Shown here piece after piece: positions 1 to 10,403 of a stretch of DNA of 64,000 nt. The position numbers and the translations under genes are program-made. The notes beneath the pieces were generated by a model that saw only the letters and a list, made by a program, of their open reading frames with translations, searched no databases and had not been told where the DNA came from. Every line of letters starts with the position of its first letter. Within the stretch, counting starts at the first letter, position 1. This DNA is from Adiantum capillus-veneris (taxonomy: Eukaryota; Streptophyta; Polypodiopsida; Polypodiales; Pteridaceae): assembly GCA_014529385.2 (NCBI GenBank), contig CM043955.1, positions 140,062,206-140,126,205 of the forward strand. The letters are read 5' to 3'.

Positions 1-279
1 AAGTCACTTAAAAATAATAAGTGAAAAATGTCAAAAATAAGGAAAATAGGGTAAATGCACTGAAAAATTCCCCTGAAGGATTCTGATGGGAATGCTTATG
101 ATCATGTTGTGTGCAACCAAAGGATATGCATCTACACTAAGTACCTCGGCATGCACGGTCTACGAACAGACTCACAAAAGTGCCAGATCACTTCTAAATC
201 TAGACTGACTGGACTGACTGAACCCTTATCATGTTGTAGCTTGTCCTCGGACACATAGGGTTGGATGTGTCATGTGACA
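1..279 (-). repeat. L-family LTR, right-hand part (3' LTR of copy L-A), cut by the window edge
   Basis: This segment matches the U3 part of the other L-family LTRs, read on the minus strand: the AAGTCACTTAAAAATAATAAGTG block, a GATTCTGATGGGAATGC block and the terminal TGTCATGTGACA. It ends at 279, directly before the purine-rich tract (TCCCCTCCTTTTC on the plus strand), which places it as the 3' LTR of a minus-strand element. The usual terminal palindrome TGTCACGTGACA has one change here, CACGTG to CATGTG. The rest of the LTR lies outside the window. Confidence 0.85.
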
Positions 280-442
280 TCCCCTCCTTTTCAAAGTGAG
301 GTACTAGTACCGAACTGTATGGCGTCGAGGGAGATCGCCAATAGCATCCGGAATCCTGGAAGGGACTCTTCGCCGGCCCACTCGGATGTGTGGGTCGTGC
401 GGTACTTGAACTTCATAAAGGTCTGCAACGCTCTGATACCAA
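280..442 (-). mobile_element. L-A internal region reduced to about 163 bp
   Basis: The segment starts with the polypurine tract next to the 3' LTR and keeps the last part of the L-family ORF (same sequence as 7253-7400 and 15795-15935). It then jumps directly to the primer-binding site, CTCTGATACCAA, which abuts the LTR starting at 443. Full copies have about 2.1 kb here. The junction CAACGCTCTGATACC shares GCT with both parents (CAACGCTTGC and AAAGCTCTG), so a microhomology-mediated deletion or template switch is the likely cause. The copy has no coding capacity left but keeps both cis priming sites. Confidence 0.85.
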
Positions 443-1457
443 TGTTAGGTGCAGCGGAATGAATGTTTGCGCTTTGCTCAACATGAGTGCTCCGAACTGT
501 GCTCAAGGTTCCTTTTAGTTCTTATGGAAGGGAGAGCCTTCCGTTCTTAATGAGAGAGTGCTATGATTATAAACAAAGTGAATGGACAATGTGCATGCAA
601 GTGTATGAGACTGAGAGATAGAGAGGGAAGAGAGATACGACACCAGAGACATTGTAAAACCCTCCTCCGAAGGCCCCACTCTCGTCGGAGAGAGTGGTCT
701 ACTTATGATTGCACCATCTGGTACAAATGGTATGTATGAGACTGATGCAAGTCTAGGCTATGTTGACGACAACGACGGGGATGACGAGGCCGACACTAGG
801 GCTGAAATCTGCCATCTTTCTACTGCTGTCCAAAACTGCTATGGGCTGAAATCTGCGACTAGTCCAAAAACGCTGATTTGGGGGCTGTTTTCGGTGGTTC
901 TTTGACGCTGAAAATCTGCAGGTTTAGGGCTGAAAACTGAGGATCTTCAAGGCTGGAAACTGATGGTCTTAACGGGGCTGAATCTGCTACTTGTTTATGC
1001 TTGAATCTGCAACTATGTCATGGCTGAAATCGCTGCATAAACTGTCCAAGGCTGAAACTGCAAATCTGCTAACGTTGAGATCCAAAAACGCTAGAGACTG
1101 AGGTTGACCAAAAACGCTAGGCTAATGTTCTGCTGCTGGGGAGATCTGATGCACAAACGCTATCTTCCTAGTTCTTCTGGCGATAATCTCTTGATGAGAA
1201 AAACGCTAGGGAGAGAGACTGCTTGGCGATGGTGCTTGATGCAAAAACGCCTCTGACTTGGAGGGAATCCACCAAGGTTCTGTTGAGAAGTTGTCTGCTG
1301 AGCTTGGCTCATGTTGCCTCTTTTGCCATTTAGTGCTAACTTTGCTTTGCTTATATATTTTCTTAGCAAAATTGCCCTACCTACTTTTGTTGGAAAGTCA
1401 CTTAAAATTAATAAGTGAAAATGTCAAAAATAGGGAAAATAGGCTAAATGCATTGCG
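443..1457 (-). repeat. L-family LTR shared by L-A and L-B, left part
   Basis: It begins TGTTAGGTGCAGC directly after the L-A primer-binding site, so it is the 5' LTR of minus-strand L-A. It runs through the AAAAACGCTAGG-rich R/U5 region and the TATA block up to CTAAATGCATTG, where gypsy sequence (G1) starts. The matching right end of an LTR resumes at 7153 and ends at 7252 beside the tract of L-B, so one LTR appears to serve both copies. About 130 bp of LTR expected between the two parts is missing. Confidence 0.8.
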
Positions 1458-4400
1458 GGTAGGAAGTTTTACCACTTTCCCCTTATGAGATGCTTGTTTC
1501 TTAAGTCTTGCCTTCTGAAACTTGAGTAAGACTAACTGTCCGACTGTTAAGTCTAGATTCCTTCTGTGCTTGTGTGCAGCTTTCTTGTGCTTTTTCGGAG
1601 AGCGTAGAATAGCTCTCCTAACTTGCCCGTAGACGGTGTCAAAATCCCGGACAAATTCATCTGCTGCAAAGATCTTATCCTTAGTTAAAAGGATGGGTGG
1701 AAGCAAAGGCTTACCATAGAGAATCTCAAAAGGTGCTTTCCCCGTCGATGAGTGTATGGTATTGTTATACGCATACTCGACAAGAGGCAAATATTTCTCC
1801 CAGTCAGATTGCCGGTCTGACACATAAGCTTTTAACATATCCAATACTGTGGAATTGGCTATCTCACTTTTCCCGTCCGTTTGAGGATGGTAGGCAGATG
1901 AAAAATTCAGCTTTGTACCAAGATTATCCATCAAGGCACGCCAAAAATTTCTTGTCATGCGAGGATCTCGATCACTCACAATAGACTTAGGCATTCCATG
2001 ATGCTTAAAGATCTGTGCTAGAAAGACCCTAGCCATATGATCTGCTTTGATCGTTTTCTTGACTGGTATAAAGTGTGCTTGCTTGCTAAACCTGTCCACA
2101 ATGGTCCAAATCGCGTCATTTCCAGTCTGAGTTCTAGGGAGCTCCATGATAAAGTCCATGGCAATACTTTCCCAAGGTTCATTAGGCACAGGCAAAGGTT
2201 GTAGCAACCCAGGCATCTTATGCCGATCATACTTCACTTTTTGGCAAACCAAGCATTCCCTGACATACTTATCAATGTCTGCTTTAAGGCTAGGCCAAAA
2301 GAAATATCTTTCCATTGCTAAGGTCGTAGGGAGAATATCCCAATGACCCGCATAAGGCGAAGCGTGTGCTTCATCCATGATCTTCTTTCTTAATGGTTCC
2401 GCCACACATATGGCCTGATGGTGGTAGAGATAACCGTCCCAAATGGAATAGGGAAACTCATTCTCTCCACGATGTAGCTTTCCCTAGATGGTGGAGAAGT
2501 CTGGATCATTTGGATATAAATCCGATAGTGCTTCTAATTCTTGGTGATACACCGAAGTGATAGCGTTCACCCTTGGCCGCCTAGACAGTGCGTCTACGAC
2601 TACATTCTTACTCCCAGCCGTGTGAAGGATCTGGAGGTGAAACATAGACAAAAAGTTTGCCCACCTCATCTACTTCTCAGATAGTTTCCTTTGCGTAAGA
2701 AAATACCGCAAACTCTAGTGATCAGTCTTGATCACAAAATCCGCTCCTAGAAGATAGTGCTTCCAGTTGGATAAGGCGTGAATCACAGCCGAGAGTTCCT
2801 TTTCGTAGATTGATGCATGCAACTCTGCATCCTTAAGCCGTCTGCTTTCATAAGCCACTGCATGGCCTTCTTGGTTTAACACTGCTCCGATCCAATCGCC
2901 TGAAGCATCGCAGTGAACCTCAAATGGTTTCCTTAAGTCACGCACTATCAAAATAGGTCCATGGCTTAGCAAGTACTTGAGCCGATCAAAAGCTCCTTGT
3001 TGTCTAGATCCCCATCTGAAAGGAATCTTCTTCTTTGTCAAATCATGAAGTGGTCCTGCTACATGAGCAAATCCTCGGACAAATCTTCGATAATATGAAC
3101 ATAATCCCAGAAGGCTACGTCCATCATGTACCGTAGTGGGAATAGGCCAATCTTCTACCACTCTGATCTTGGCAGGATCCATACTCACTTGATTGTGAGA
3201 GACTATATGGCCGAGATAGTGTATCTCTGAGAGAAAGAACTCGCTCTTCTTTGCATTCACATGCAACTCATGCTTTCGTAATTCTTGAAACACTAAGTCC
3301 AAGTGCTTCCGATGTTCCTCTTCTGACTTAGAGAAGATAAGTATGTCGTCAAAGAATACTCCCGTAAAAGCTCGGTACGGGCTGAAAATGCGGTCCATCA
3401 TGCGATTGAACGTCGCAGGAGCATTGGTCAAGCCGAGAGGCATTACCAAAAATTCATATAGTCCAAAGGTTGTGCGGAAAGCACTCTTATGGACATCCTC
3501 AGGGGCGATCCGTATCTGATGATACCCACTCTTTAAGTCTATGCGACTAAAGACACTTGCACCCTGCAACTTATCAAGTATATCATCAATCCGAGGGATC
3601 GGAAAGCGATTCTTGATCGTGATCTTGTTTAAAGACCTATAGTCTATGCACATTCGAAACGTGCCATCTTTCTTCTGCACCAGTAGAACTGGAGAGCAGT
3701 AGGGTGAAGCGCTTGGCCGTACTAACCCTTTCTGTAGAAGCTCGTTGACTTGCTTCAAAATTTCCTCTTGTTGAGCAAGACTCACCCGATAAGGGGGTTG
3801 ATTAGGAGGCGAGCTACCCGGTATGAGATCTATGCGGTGATCTTCCGGGCGTACCGGAGGGAGTTCATCAGGAAGTGTTTCCGTGAAACAATCTTTGTAC
3901 TTTTCAATAAATTGAAGACGCTTAATTTCCAGACTAGAGAGAGAGTCCCTACTAGTTTTATCCTTTGCAAAAATCAAGTAAGCGGAAACACACTTCTTCA
4001 TTTCTTTCTTAATGGAGATATGGCTTACAATTGGGAACTGCCAATCTCTTGCATCAACTTGAATCTTTATTTTCTTACCCCCATGATCAAAAGTGAGGGT
4101 CTTTTCCACATAATCGGGAATAGGTGTCATGTGAAAGTGCCATGGCATACCCAAGATGATATCACATCCCTCGATAGGTGCCATCAAAAATGATTCGCGG
4201 TCCTTGTACTCGCCAATCCGAAGATTGAGCTGTCCTTGCACGGGAGTTGCATTGGTTGTCAACCCCTCGAATGCCGATCCGGATGTAATCGGTGTGCCAA
4301 GCTGAGCCGGTGTGAGGCACAATCGTTCCGCAGTATCCAGGGAGATGAAGTTATCCGTGGATCCTGGATCATAAAGAATCAATGCTCGCTGGTTGTTCAA

Positions 4401-4799
4401 AGACCCCCAGCCCTTCAAAAGTTGACGCTTCCCTTTCTCAGATTCTGTGTTTCCTTGAACATCTGGAATTGAGTTCGAGCTTGGCGGTGCGGGTTCCTTC
4501 CTTGCTTTCTCTTGCCTCGTAGAGGCTTGTTCTTGCCGTTGCTGCTTTAGCGGGCAATCCGGTTTCATATGTCCTTTCTCGCCACTGTAGAAGCATCTTC
4601 CTTCCTCTCTGAAAGTTTGAAGTTGAGTAGGAGAAAGATACTTAGTTCGCTTGCCATTGCCCTCTGGCTTCTTAGAGTGATCATCGTCCCTAGATGGAGG
4701 ACGTTTTCTTCCTTGGCTCCCATGGTCATCGTAGACCCCTCTTTGTCTTGCACGGTAAGTGCTATGCTCCATTTTTCTGGGTGTCCCAGTTGAGTGCAA
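1458..4799 (-). pseudogene. pol: G1 pol: zinc knuckle, aspartic protease, RT, RNase H and integrase (broken)
   Basis: This is the polyprotein that would cleave itself, reverse-transcribe RNA and integrate cDNA. Counting from 4799, a CCHC-like knuckle CFYSGEKGHMKPDC lies at residues 69-82 with its second Cys changed to Ser. A protease core LYDPGSTDNF is near 142-151, with Pro where Ser is usual. RT spans about 340-530, with MPLGLTNAPATFNRMMDRIF and active site FFDD at 482-485. RNase H begins with VHCDASGDW after about residue 625. Integrase follows with an HHCC-type finger (ECLVCQK) and a DDE core (IVDRF, VSDRDPRM, YHPQTDGKSE). Three in-frame stops, all TAG, lie near 2713, 2671 and 2483, and the two in RNase H fall at expected Gln codons. 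The last 20 or so residues of the open frame are antisense L-LTR sequence, so the natural C-terminus is missing. Confidence 0.92.
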
Positions 4800-4803
4800 A
4801 TCC

Positions 4804-5760
4804 TCAGCAATGATTGTTGACTCCCATCATCCTTTGAAGAGTGTCATGCGGATACACCTTCATACTCTTTCGAAGTTGCGGTTGGAGACCCGCTTCGAAC
4901 TTTCTTTTCTTTTCCTCGTCGGCAATCTTCATGAAGGGAGTGACCTTCAGAAGAACCGACCAATACTTGTCCACATAAGTCGTTACTCTTTCATGTTCCT
5001 TCTGGGCAAGCCAGTCCCATTCCTTCCGTATGTCTTGCTCGAAGTCAAGAGGAAGAAATTGTTCATAAAATTCAGATTTGAAGCTCTCCCAAGTTCTGGC
5101 CTGAGAACCTTCCAGAATCTTGGCTAACCACCAATTACTTGCCGTTTCCTTGAGGTGCATCCCCACATGGCATAATTTGGATCTTTCTGTGAACTGCCCA
5201 TTGGTAAAGGCGACTTCAAACTGTCTGATGAAGGACAGTGCTTTGGAGATGTCTCTCCGTCCGTGGTAGGTTTCGAACTTGATGTCCTTGTCGCCCGATT
5301 TGAAGACTCTCATGCGATGTTGAGACTTGCGACCATGCTTCTTGAATCGAGGCTTATCTTTAGGTTGATGTAGGGTAGTGGCAGTAGTAGCGGCTTCCTT
5401 CTTCTGACGAGATGATCGAGAAGTAGAAGTATAATCAGGAGAGTAAGATGGAGATGAGATAGAGATGTCCTTGCTCTCGTCTAGCAGAGAGAGCGCTTTT
5501 TCCTAGCCTTTCCGTGACGTAGGCCGTTCATTCCGATCCGAAGATCCTTTGTGCACCTCGGCACGTTCTTCTTCTCTTGCCTCCTGTGGTCTCACGCCAA
5601 CAGTGTTGTCTGGATGCTTGGCTGCATCAGTTCCATTCGTTTTCTTCATTCCGCCCAAAAGCTTTTGGACATCTGGCAACAGTAAAATTTGTTGCAACTC
5701 CGCAAGCTAAGCTTGCACTTGTTGAAGCTCCTCTTCAGCGCTTCTCCCTTGGCTCGACAT
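4804..5760 (-). pseudogene. gag: G1 gag (broken)
   Basis: This is the capsid-type region of the gypsy element. I start it at the ATG at 5760 (MSSQGRSAEEELQQ), 55 bp inside the primer-binding site. The retrotransposon gag core is at 5313-4804, containing FETYHGRRDISKALSFIRQF, KLCHVGMHLKETASNWW and a WESFKSEFYEQF motif. An in-frame TAG is near 5709 (in place of Gln in QAxLAEL) and another stop lies near 5505. The frame shifts relative to pol around 4800. It would package element RNA in cytoplasmic particles if intact. Confidence 0.82.
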
Positions 5761-5815
5761 GGTTCTTCCCGTTCTTCCCGGAATCGTCCTTCTTTGCAAA
5801 GAAAGAGAGGAGTCC

Positions 5816-5829
5816 GAGCTCTGATACCA
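5816..5829 (-). other. G1 primer-binding site (initiator tRNA-Met type)
   Basis: GAGCTCTGATACCA on the plus strand is the reverse complement of TGGTATCAGAGCTC, the usual iMet site of plant LTR elements. One base separates it from the LTR starting at 5831, which fixes the element's orientation as minus. Confidence 0.9.
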
Positions 5830-6061
5830 CTGTCACAAAACGGGAGCATACACGAGCACTTAGAAAATCTGAAAATTATAATACTTTGCAAACCTGAGAG
5901 AAGGGAGAAGATCGACACAGTATTGGGGACCAGAAGATGGGCTAGTCCCCCCCCCCCCCCGTTAAGAGTATTCTTTTATTCAGGGAGAATTCTTACACAA
6001 GCACGAGAACCCGAGGAAACCCCTCCGTTCTGTAATCTTAGATCCGAAGGTCGTGCTTTCC

Positions 6062-6192
6062 CGTAAAGGGCTTGGGCACAGGGCCGTTCCTTCTCGTAAG
6101 GGACTTAGGCGCGAAGCCGTACTTTCTCGTAAGGGACTTAGGCGTAAAGCCGTACTTCCCGTGAAGGGCCTTCCCGTAAGACGGGAGATTCT
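6062..6192. repeat. 33-bp tandem repeat inside the G1 LTR, four units
   Basis: Units starting CGTAAAGGGC/CGTAAGGGAC occur at 6062, 6095, 6128 and 6160, a spacing of 33, 33 and 32 bp. They share CGTAAGGGACTTAGGCG and AAGCCGTACTT; the first and last are the most diverged. Short tandem arrays in U3/R of LTRs often act as enhancer or transcript-leader repeats, but that role is not shown here. Confidence 0.85.
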
Positions 6193-6483
6193 TGCAAAAC
6201 AAACCACACAAAGCAACAATTCTCAATGCGTATCAACACTTTATACCTGTCGCTCCTTGCTCGGAGAATCGACCTGCGTACTCAGTCGTCACGCGAACAC
6301 TTGCAAGTTCCGTCGCCAGCCTCTACTCCAGAATCCCAGCGCTAGTGTTTTTCTGCTGCTTCCGGCTCCTCCAAACTGAAACGCTTGCTACCCTTTTATA
6401 GGGTCTGACACCCGGCAAGAATAGGGGTCCAAAAGCAGAGCTTGGAGCTCCTAGAGAGAGGAGAGAGAAAATCGTGTTTCCTA

Positions 6484-6486
6484 GAG

Positions 6487-6522
<36 letters not shown>
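6484..6522. repeat. (GA)n microsatellite in the G1 LTR
   Basis: An uninterrupted run of about 19 GA units follows two imperfect CTAGAGAGAGGAGAGAG segments at 6452 and 6480. Confidence 0.95.
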
Positions 6523-6524
<2 letters not shown>

Positions 6525-7152
6525 GCAATTCAGCCCCCCTGCGTAGGTTTTAGCGCTGGCTTCTTTTTTAAGGGCCTTGCTTGCTTTATTTTATTAATAA
6601 AAGCCTGGTCACTTAAAAGTGACCGGCCACTTTAATAAAATAAAGTGTGAACCTGTTCAAACTTTAAAAACTCACTTAGTTAATGAAAACAATGCTACAC
6701 AAACACATTCCAGGCGTCCTCGGGTGCAGGACACGACACAGATGCAATGCAAACACAGACTCCTCGCGAGAAAACATCTGTCCTCCCGCGACGTTCCTGC
6801 TTTTCGTAAAAAGCTTCATTGAACCCATCTTTATTCTTGTGCTTGCGTTCTTACGCGTATTTTCTTACTCAATTCGGATTTCCTCCTTAGCCTACGGGAT
6901 GCCCCCTTACTGATGCACCCGTCACCCATCATGTGACGCATCAGGGGCACTCGTAACCCGGCCCTTTCCACCGAACTTACAGAAACTCCTTCGCGATGTT
7001 TACCATCACCTATCAAATGACACATCAGAGTTGTCCGTTCTTGATGGCAGTTCCTGTAGCTACAATCTTTTAACATTTCTTAGTGCACATAATAAAATAT
7101 CCTAAAAAAGAGATTAATCTTTAAAAATAAGAAAATAGTCCAATTAGCAACA

Positions 7153-7252
7153 GTGCCAGCTCACTTCTAATCTAGACATGACTGGACTGATTGAACCCTG
7201 ATCATGTTGTAGCTTGTCCACGGACACATAGGGTTGGATGTGTCACGTGACA
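7153..7252 (-). repeat. L-family LTR shared by L-A and L-B, right part
   Basis: GTGCCAGCTCACTTCTAATC through TGTCACGTGACA matches the last 100 bp of the other minus-strand L LTRs. It abuts the purine-rich tract of L-B at 7253, so it is the 3' LTR end of L-B. With 443-1457 it forms one LTR split by G1. Confidence 0.85.
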
Positions 7253-7276
7253 TCCCCTCCTTTTCAAAGTGAAGTA

Positions 7277-9934
7277 CTAGTACCGAACTGTATGGCGTCC
7301 AGGGAGATCGCCAACAGCATCCGGAATCCTGAAACGGACTCTTCGCCGGCCCACTATGATGTGTGGGTCGTGCAATACTTGAACTTCATAAAGGTCTACA
7401 ACGCTTGCTTCTTTGGGCCGCGGCGAAAGCGACAAAGTCTTATGTGGCTCCTTCAATGCTTCAACTTCGTATAGAGTCGTGCTTCTTTCTTCAAGAATTT
7501 CCATGGCTGAAAATTCCTGAAACCATTACGAACACAAAAACATGAACATACCCATTCCATGTAAAGTGAATGCAAAAAATCTTGTCTTCCTCAAAGACTA
7601 TGCATGTGTTAGGTGCAGCGGAATGATTGTTTGCATTTTGCTCAAGATGAGTGCTCCGAACTGTGCTCAAGGTTTCTTTTAGTTCTTATGGAGGGAGAGC
7701 CTTACGTTCTTAATGGAAAGTGCTATGATCACAACAAAGTGAATGGACACTGTGCGTGCAAGTGTATGAGACTGAGAGATAGAGAGAGAAGAGAGATACG
7801 ACACCAGAGACATTGTAAAACCCTCCTCCAAAGGCCCCACTCTCGTCGGCGAGAGTGGTCTATTTATTGATTGTACAAAGTGGTACAATGCGGATGCAAT
7901 GGACTGATGCAACTTGGGACTATGCCAGTGACGACGACAGGGATGACGACGACGACTTTAGGGCTGCAATCTGCGGTCTTCTATCTGATGATTTTCGGGT
8001 TGATTCGGACTACTGAAAAACGCTGATCTGCTGCGTTTTTAGGAGGCTGAAAATGGGGGTATCGACAGGTGCTTAGGGCTGAATCTGCTACTGTTCTTAA
8101 GGCTGAAAACGCTGCTGCATTTGCTGCACTTAAGGCTGAAAATGAAAACGCTGGTTCATCTCGTATGCTGAATACTGAAAATCAAAAACACTAGGACCTC
8201 TTGTAGGTTAGTGAAAACGCTGGTTGGCTGGGATTGATGGCGATCACTGCAAAGCTGAAAACGCCATGGCTAGGGGGAGGTTGACGATGTTCCAAAAAAC
8301 GCTAGGGTTGTGGAGGAAAAACGCCCAGTCTAATGGGGTGCTTGAAGGGTACTGCGGGGTTCTTGCTGAGAAGATGCTTGTCGAGCGGGGAGCTCCTGCT
8401 GCTTCTTCTGCCATTTAGTGCTAACTTGGGTTTGCTTATATATTAACTTAGCAAAATTGCCCTACCTACTTTTGTTGGAAAGTCACTTACAGATGATAAG
8501 TGAAAAATGTCAAAAATAGGGAAAATAGGATAAAATCCCTGGAAAATTCCCCTGACTGATTCTGATGGATTCTGATGGGAATGCTTATGATCATGCTGTG
8601 TGCAACCAGAGGATATGCATCTACGCTAAGTGACTGGGCATGCATGGTCTACGAATAGACTCACAAAAGTGCCAGATCACTTCTAATCTAGACTGACTGG
8701 ACTAACTGAACCCTGATCATGCTGTAGCTTGTCCACACACACGGTTGGATGTGTCACGTGACAGCATGCAACGTAGATGAACAAATAGACGGAGTGCTAA
8801 ACCGTTCACCACATACACACAAACAATGAGATCGAATGTTTGTCTTTTGATCTAGAGCAATCAACTTTGGCAATTCACAATGGAAATGCCCATGCTTGGT
8901 GCTCATACTTTCATGTGCTCTTTCTACAACTGTGTCGTGCCAAGGAAGAGACATGGAATGTGACTTCCTTACGTACATACTTTTCAGCTTTTCATGAACA
9001 ATCCGCATACATCTGTGCTCATTCATGAGTGGAACGTGCTCAACATACAATATGTCATGCCTAATAAAAGGGATCACATAAAGACGCTGACTAAAATACA
9101 GGAAACGATCACGAATGAAACACTCGAACAATACGTGCGTATCAATCATGCGAACACATAATACTTCTTATGAGGGTTCTTTGGACCTAGGCTCGAGAGC
9201 CAAGATCGGTTCTTCCTGAATGATCGAATCGTCATGTGGGGGTTCTTTGGACCTCGACTCGAAAGCCAAGATCGGTTCTTCGTGATTGATCGAATCTACA
9301 ACGAGGTTAGCTTCGCTAGAAAAAGCATCCACTAACACATCATCCTTGTGAACAATCACATCATCTTCATGCAACTCATCATGCTCGTGAGAAATCACAT
9401 CTTGATCATGCAAATCATCGTGCTTGTCATTGTCATCCAAATCATCATGCTCATCATTTTCAAGCAAATCATCATCATGCAAATCATCATGCAAAGCATT
9501 GTCATTCAAATCATCATCATGCAATTCATGTGTGTCTTGCTTTGGAGAAGAAGAGACGGAGAGAGTCTCCTTTTCCTGATTCTCTTGCATCTGTGCCTGA
9601 ACTTGAGAAAAGAGTCGCAAGAACTCTTTCATGCGTTGGTCGCTCTGTTCTTGTCTTGCTTTGCTCTCGCGAAGTATGGCTGCCACTCTTTCTGCGTATT
9701 GACGCTCTATGGCTGCCATCTTTTCTTCGTGTTCACGCTCTATTTCTGCTTTTCGGTCTAACTTCTTGTCCATAAACAACTGCGGCAACTCCTTCATAGA
9801 AGTTAGTGAAATCCTTGACGTAGATGGGGAAGGGGGAGGGTCGAAAAACCTCTTGGTGGGGAAAATTCTTCTTCGCCTCTCTCATGCTCATCACCTCCGA
9901 GCGAAGTATCCATTCTGCTTCGAGTGATGACCAT
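7277..9934 (-). pseudogene. L-B single ORF (unknown His/Asp-rich protein), split by a solo LTR
   Basis: Read on the minus strand from the ATG at 9934 (MVITRSRMDTSLGG). It has a proline-rich patch, then a Lys/Glu/Arg-rich likely coiled coil (9797-9560). An acidic His/Asp-rich stretch follows (about 9555-9360, repeated DLHDD and NDKHDD units). Next come a segment with repeated ILAFESRSKEP / ILALEPRSKEP phrases, a conserved block (CVRMIDTHVLFECF, RDRFLYFSQRLYVIPF), and a C-terminal block ending beside the polypurine tract (7504-7277, partly shifted in frame). A TAA replaces a Gln codon at about 9165 where L-C and L-D have Gln. The solo LTR at 7607-8763 interrupts it. I do not recognise the family; it lacks a zinc knuckle and every pol motif. 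Confidence 0.7.
7607..8763 (-). repeat. Solo L-family LTR inserted in L-B, with TSD GCATG
   Basis: TGTTAGGTGCAGC ... TGTCACGTGACA, 1157 bp, is flanked by GCATG at 7602-7606 and at 8764-8768. Removing the LTR and one GCATG restores GACTATGCATGCAACGTAGA, which matches the uninterrupted L-C sequence at 16130-16150 closely. A solo LTR is what remains after recombination between the two LTRs of a full element, so a complete L element once inserted here. Confidence 0.95.
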
Positions 9935-10403
9935 CCACTGAAGTCTTGGGTTCTTGTGGGTTCTTGTGGTCTTGGGTTCTTAACTTCACGAGGAACTTGG
10001 GTTCTTGGGGGTCTTGGGTTCTCGAGGTCTTGAGTTCTTGAGGTTTTCTTTCGCTTGCAAACCTGTGTTTGAGAAGGATCTTCTCTTCACCCGAGTTCTA
10101 CTCCTTTCCGCGTGCGCACTCCTTGGCGGCCTTGCGCTCACACCAAGGTTGTTTTTCCCACCTCACGTCATTGGCCGGCCGCTAAGTGCACGGTCCGCTC
10201 GCAATGAGTGAAAAAGAGACACAAGGGGAGGCTGGACAAGCCCTTCTTTCTTGGGATTCCTGTCACTCTTCAAAAACACGATTAGGAATCGACATGCCCA
10301 AGCGAACTTGGGTTCGTGCGACCGCAACAAGCAAAAAAAATTCTTGTGATTCTTGTGGTTCTTTCTTGAGTGATACAAAACACTGCCAAAGCTCTGATAC
10401 CAA

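Larger units (their letters stand above)
1458..7152 (-). mobile_element. G1: truncated Ty3/gypsy retrotransposon inserted in an L-family LTR
   Basis: On the minus strand it reads 5' LTR (7152-5831), primer-binding site (5829-5816), gag (5760-4804) and pol (4799-1458), with order protease, RT, RNase H, integrase as in Ty3/gypsy. The 3' end of pol and the whole 3' LTR are absent: sequence changes abruptly from integrase C-terminus to L-family LTR near 1457. Gag and pol carry several stops and a frameshift, so the element is defective. Because the 3' side is lost no target duplication can be tested. The chromodomain region that would refine the lineage is also lost. Confidence 0.9.
5831..7152 (-). 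repeat. G1 5' LTR
   Basis: It runs from TGTCACAAAACGGG beside the primer-binding site to TTAGCAACA at 7152, where L-family LTR sequence (GTGCCAGCTCAC) resumes. The length is about 1.32 kb with TG...CA ends. It contains a C homopolymer (5950-5960), a 33-bp tandem repeat (6062-6192), a GA microsatellite (6484-6522), and a TTTTATAGGG box near 6394. The outer end is inferred from where L homology resumes. Confidence 0.75.

Noticed and set aside
6053-6379. Basic repeat protein RKGLRRKAVL on the plus strand
   Set aside because: It is a translation of the 33-bp tandem array in the G1 LTR. The period is a multiple of three, so the frame stays open by chance.
9348-9761. Ile/Met-rich possible membrane protein on the plus strand
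   Set aside because: It is the antisense of the His/Asp repeat of the L ORF (ATCATGCAAATC words) and is not open in L-C or L-D.
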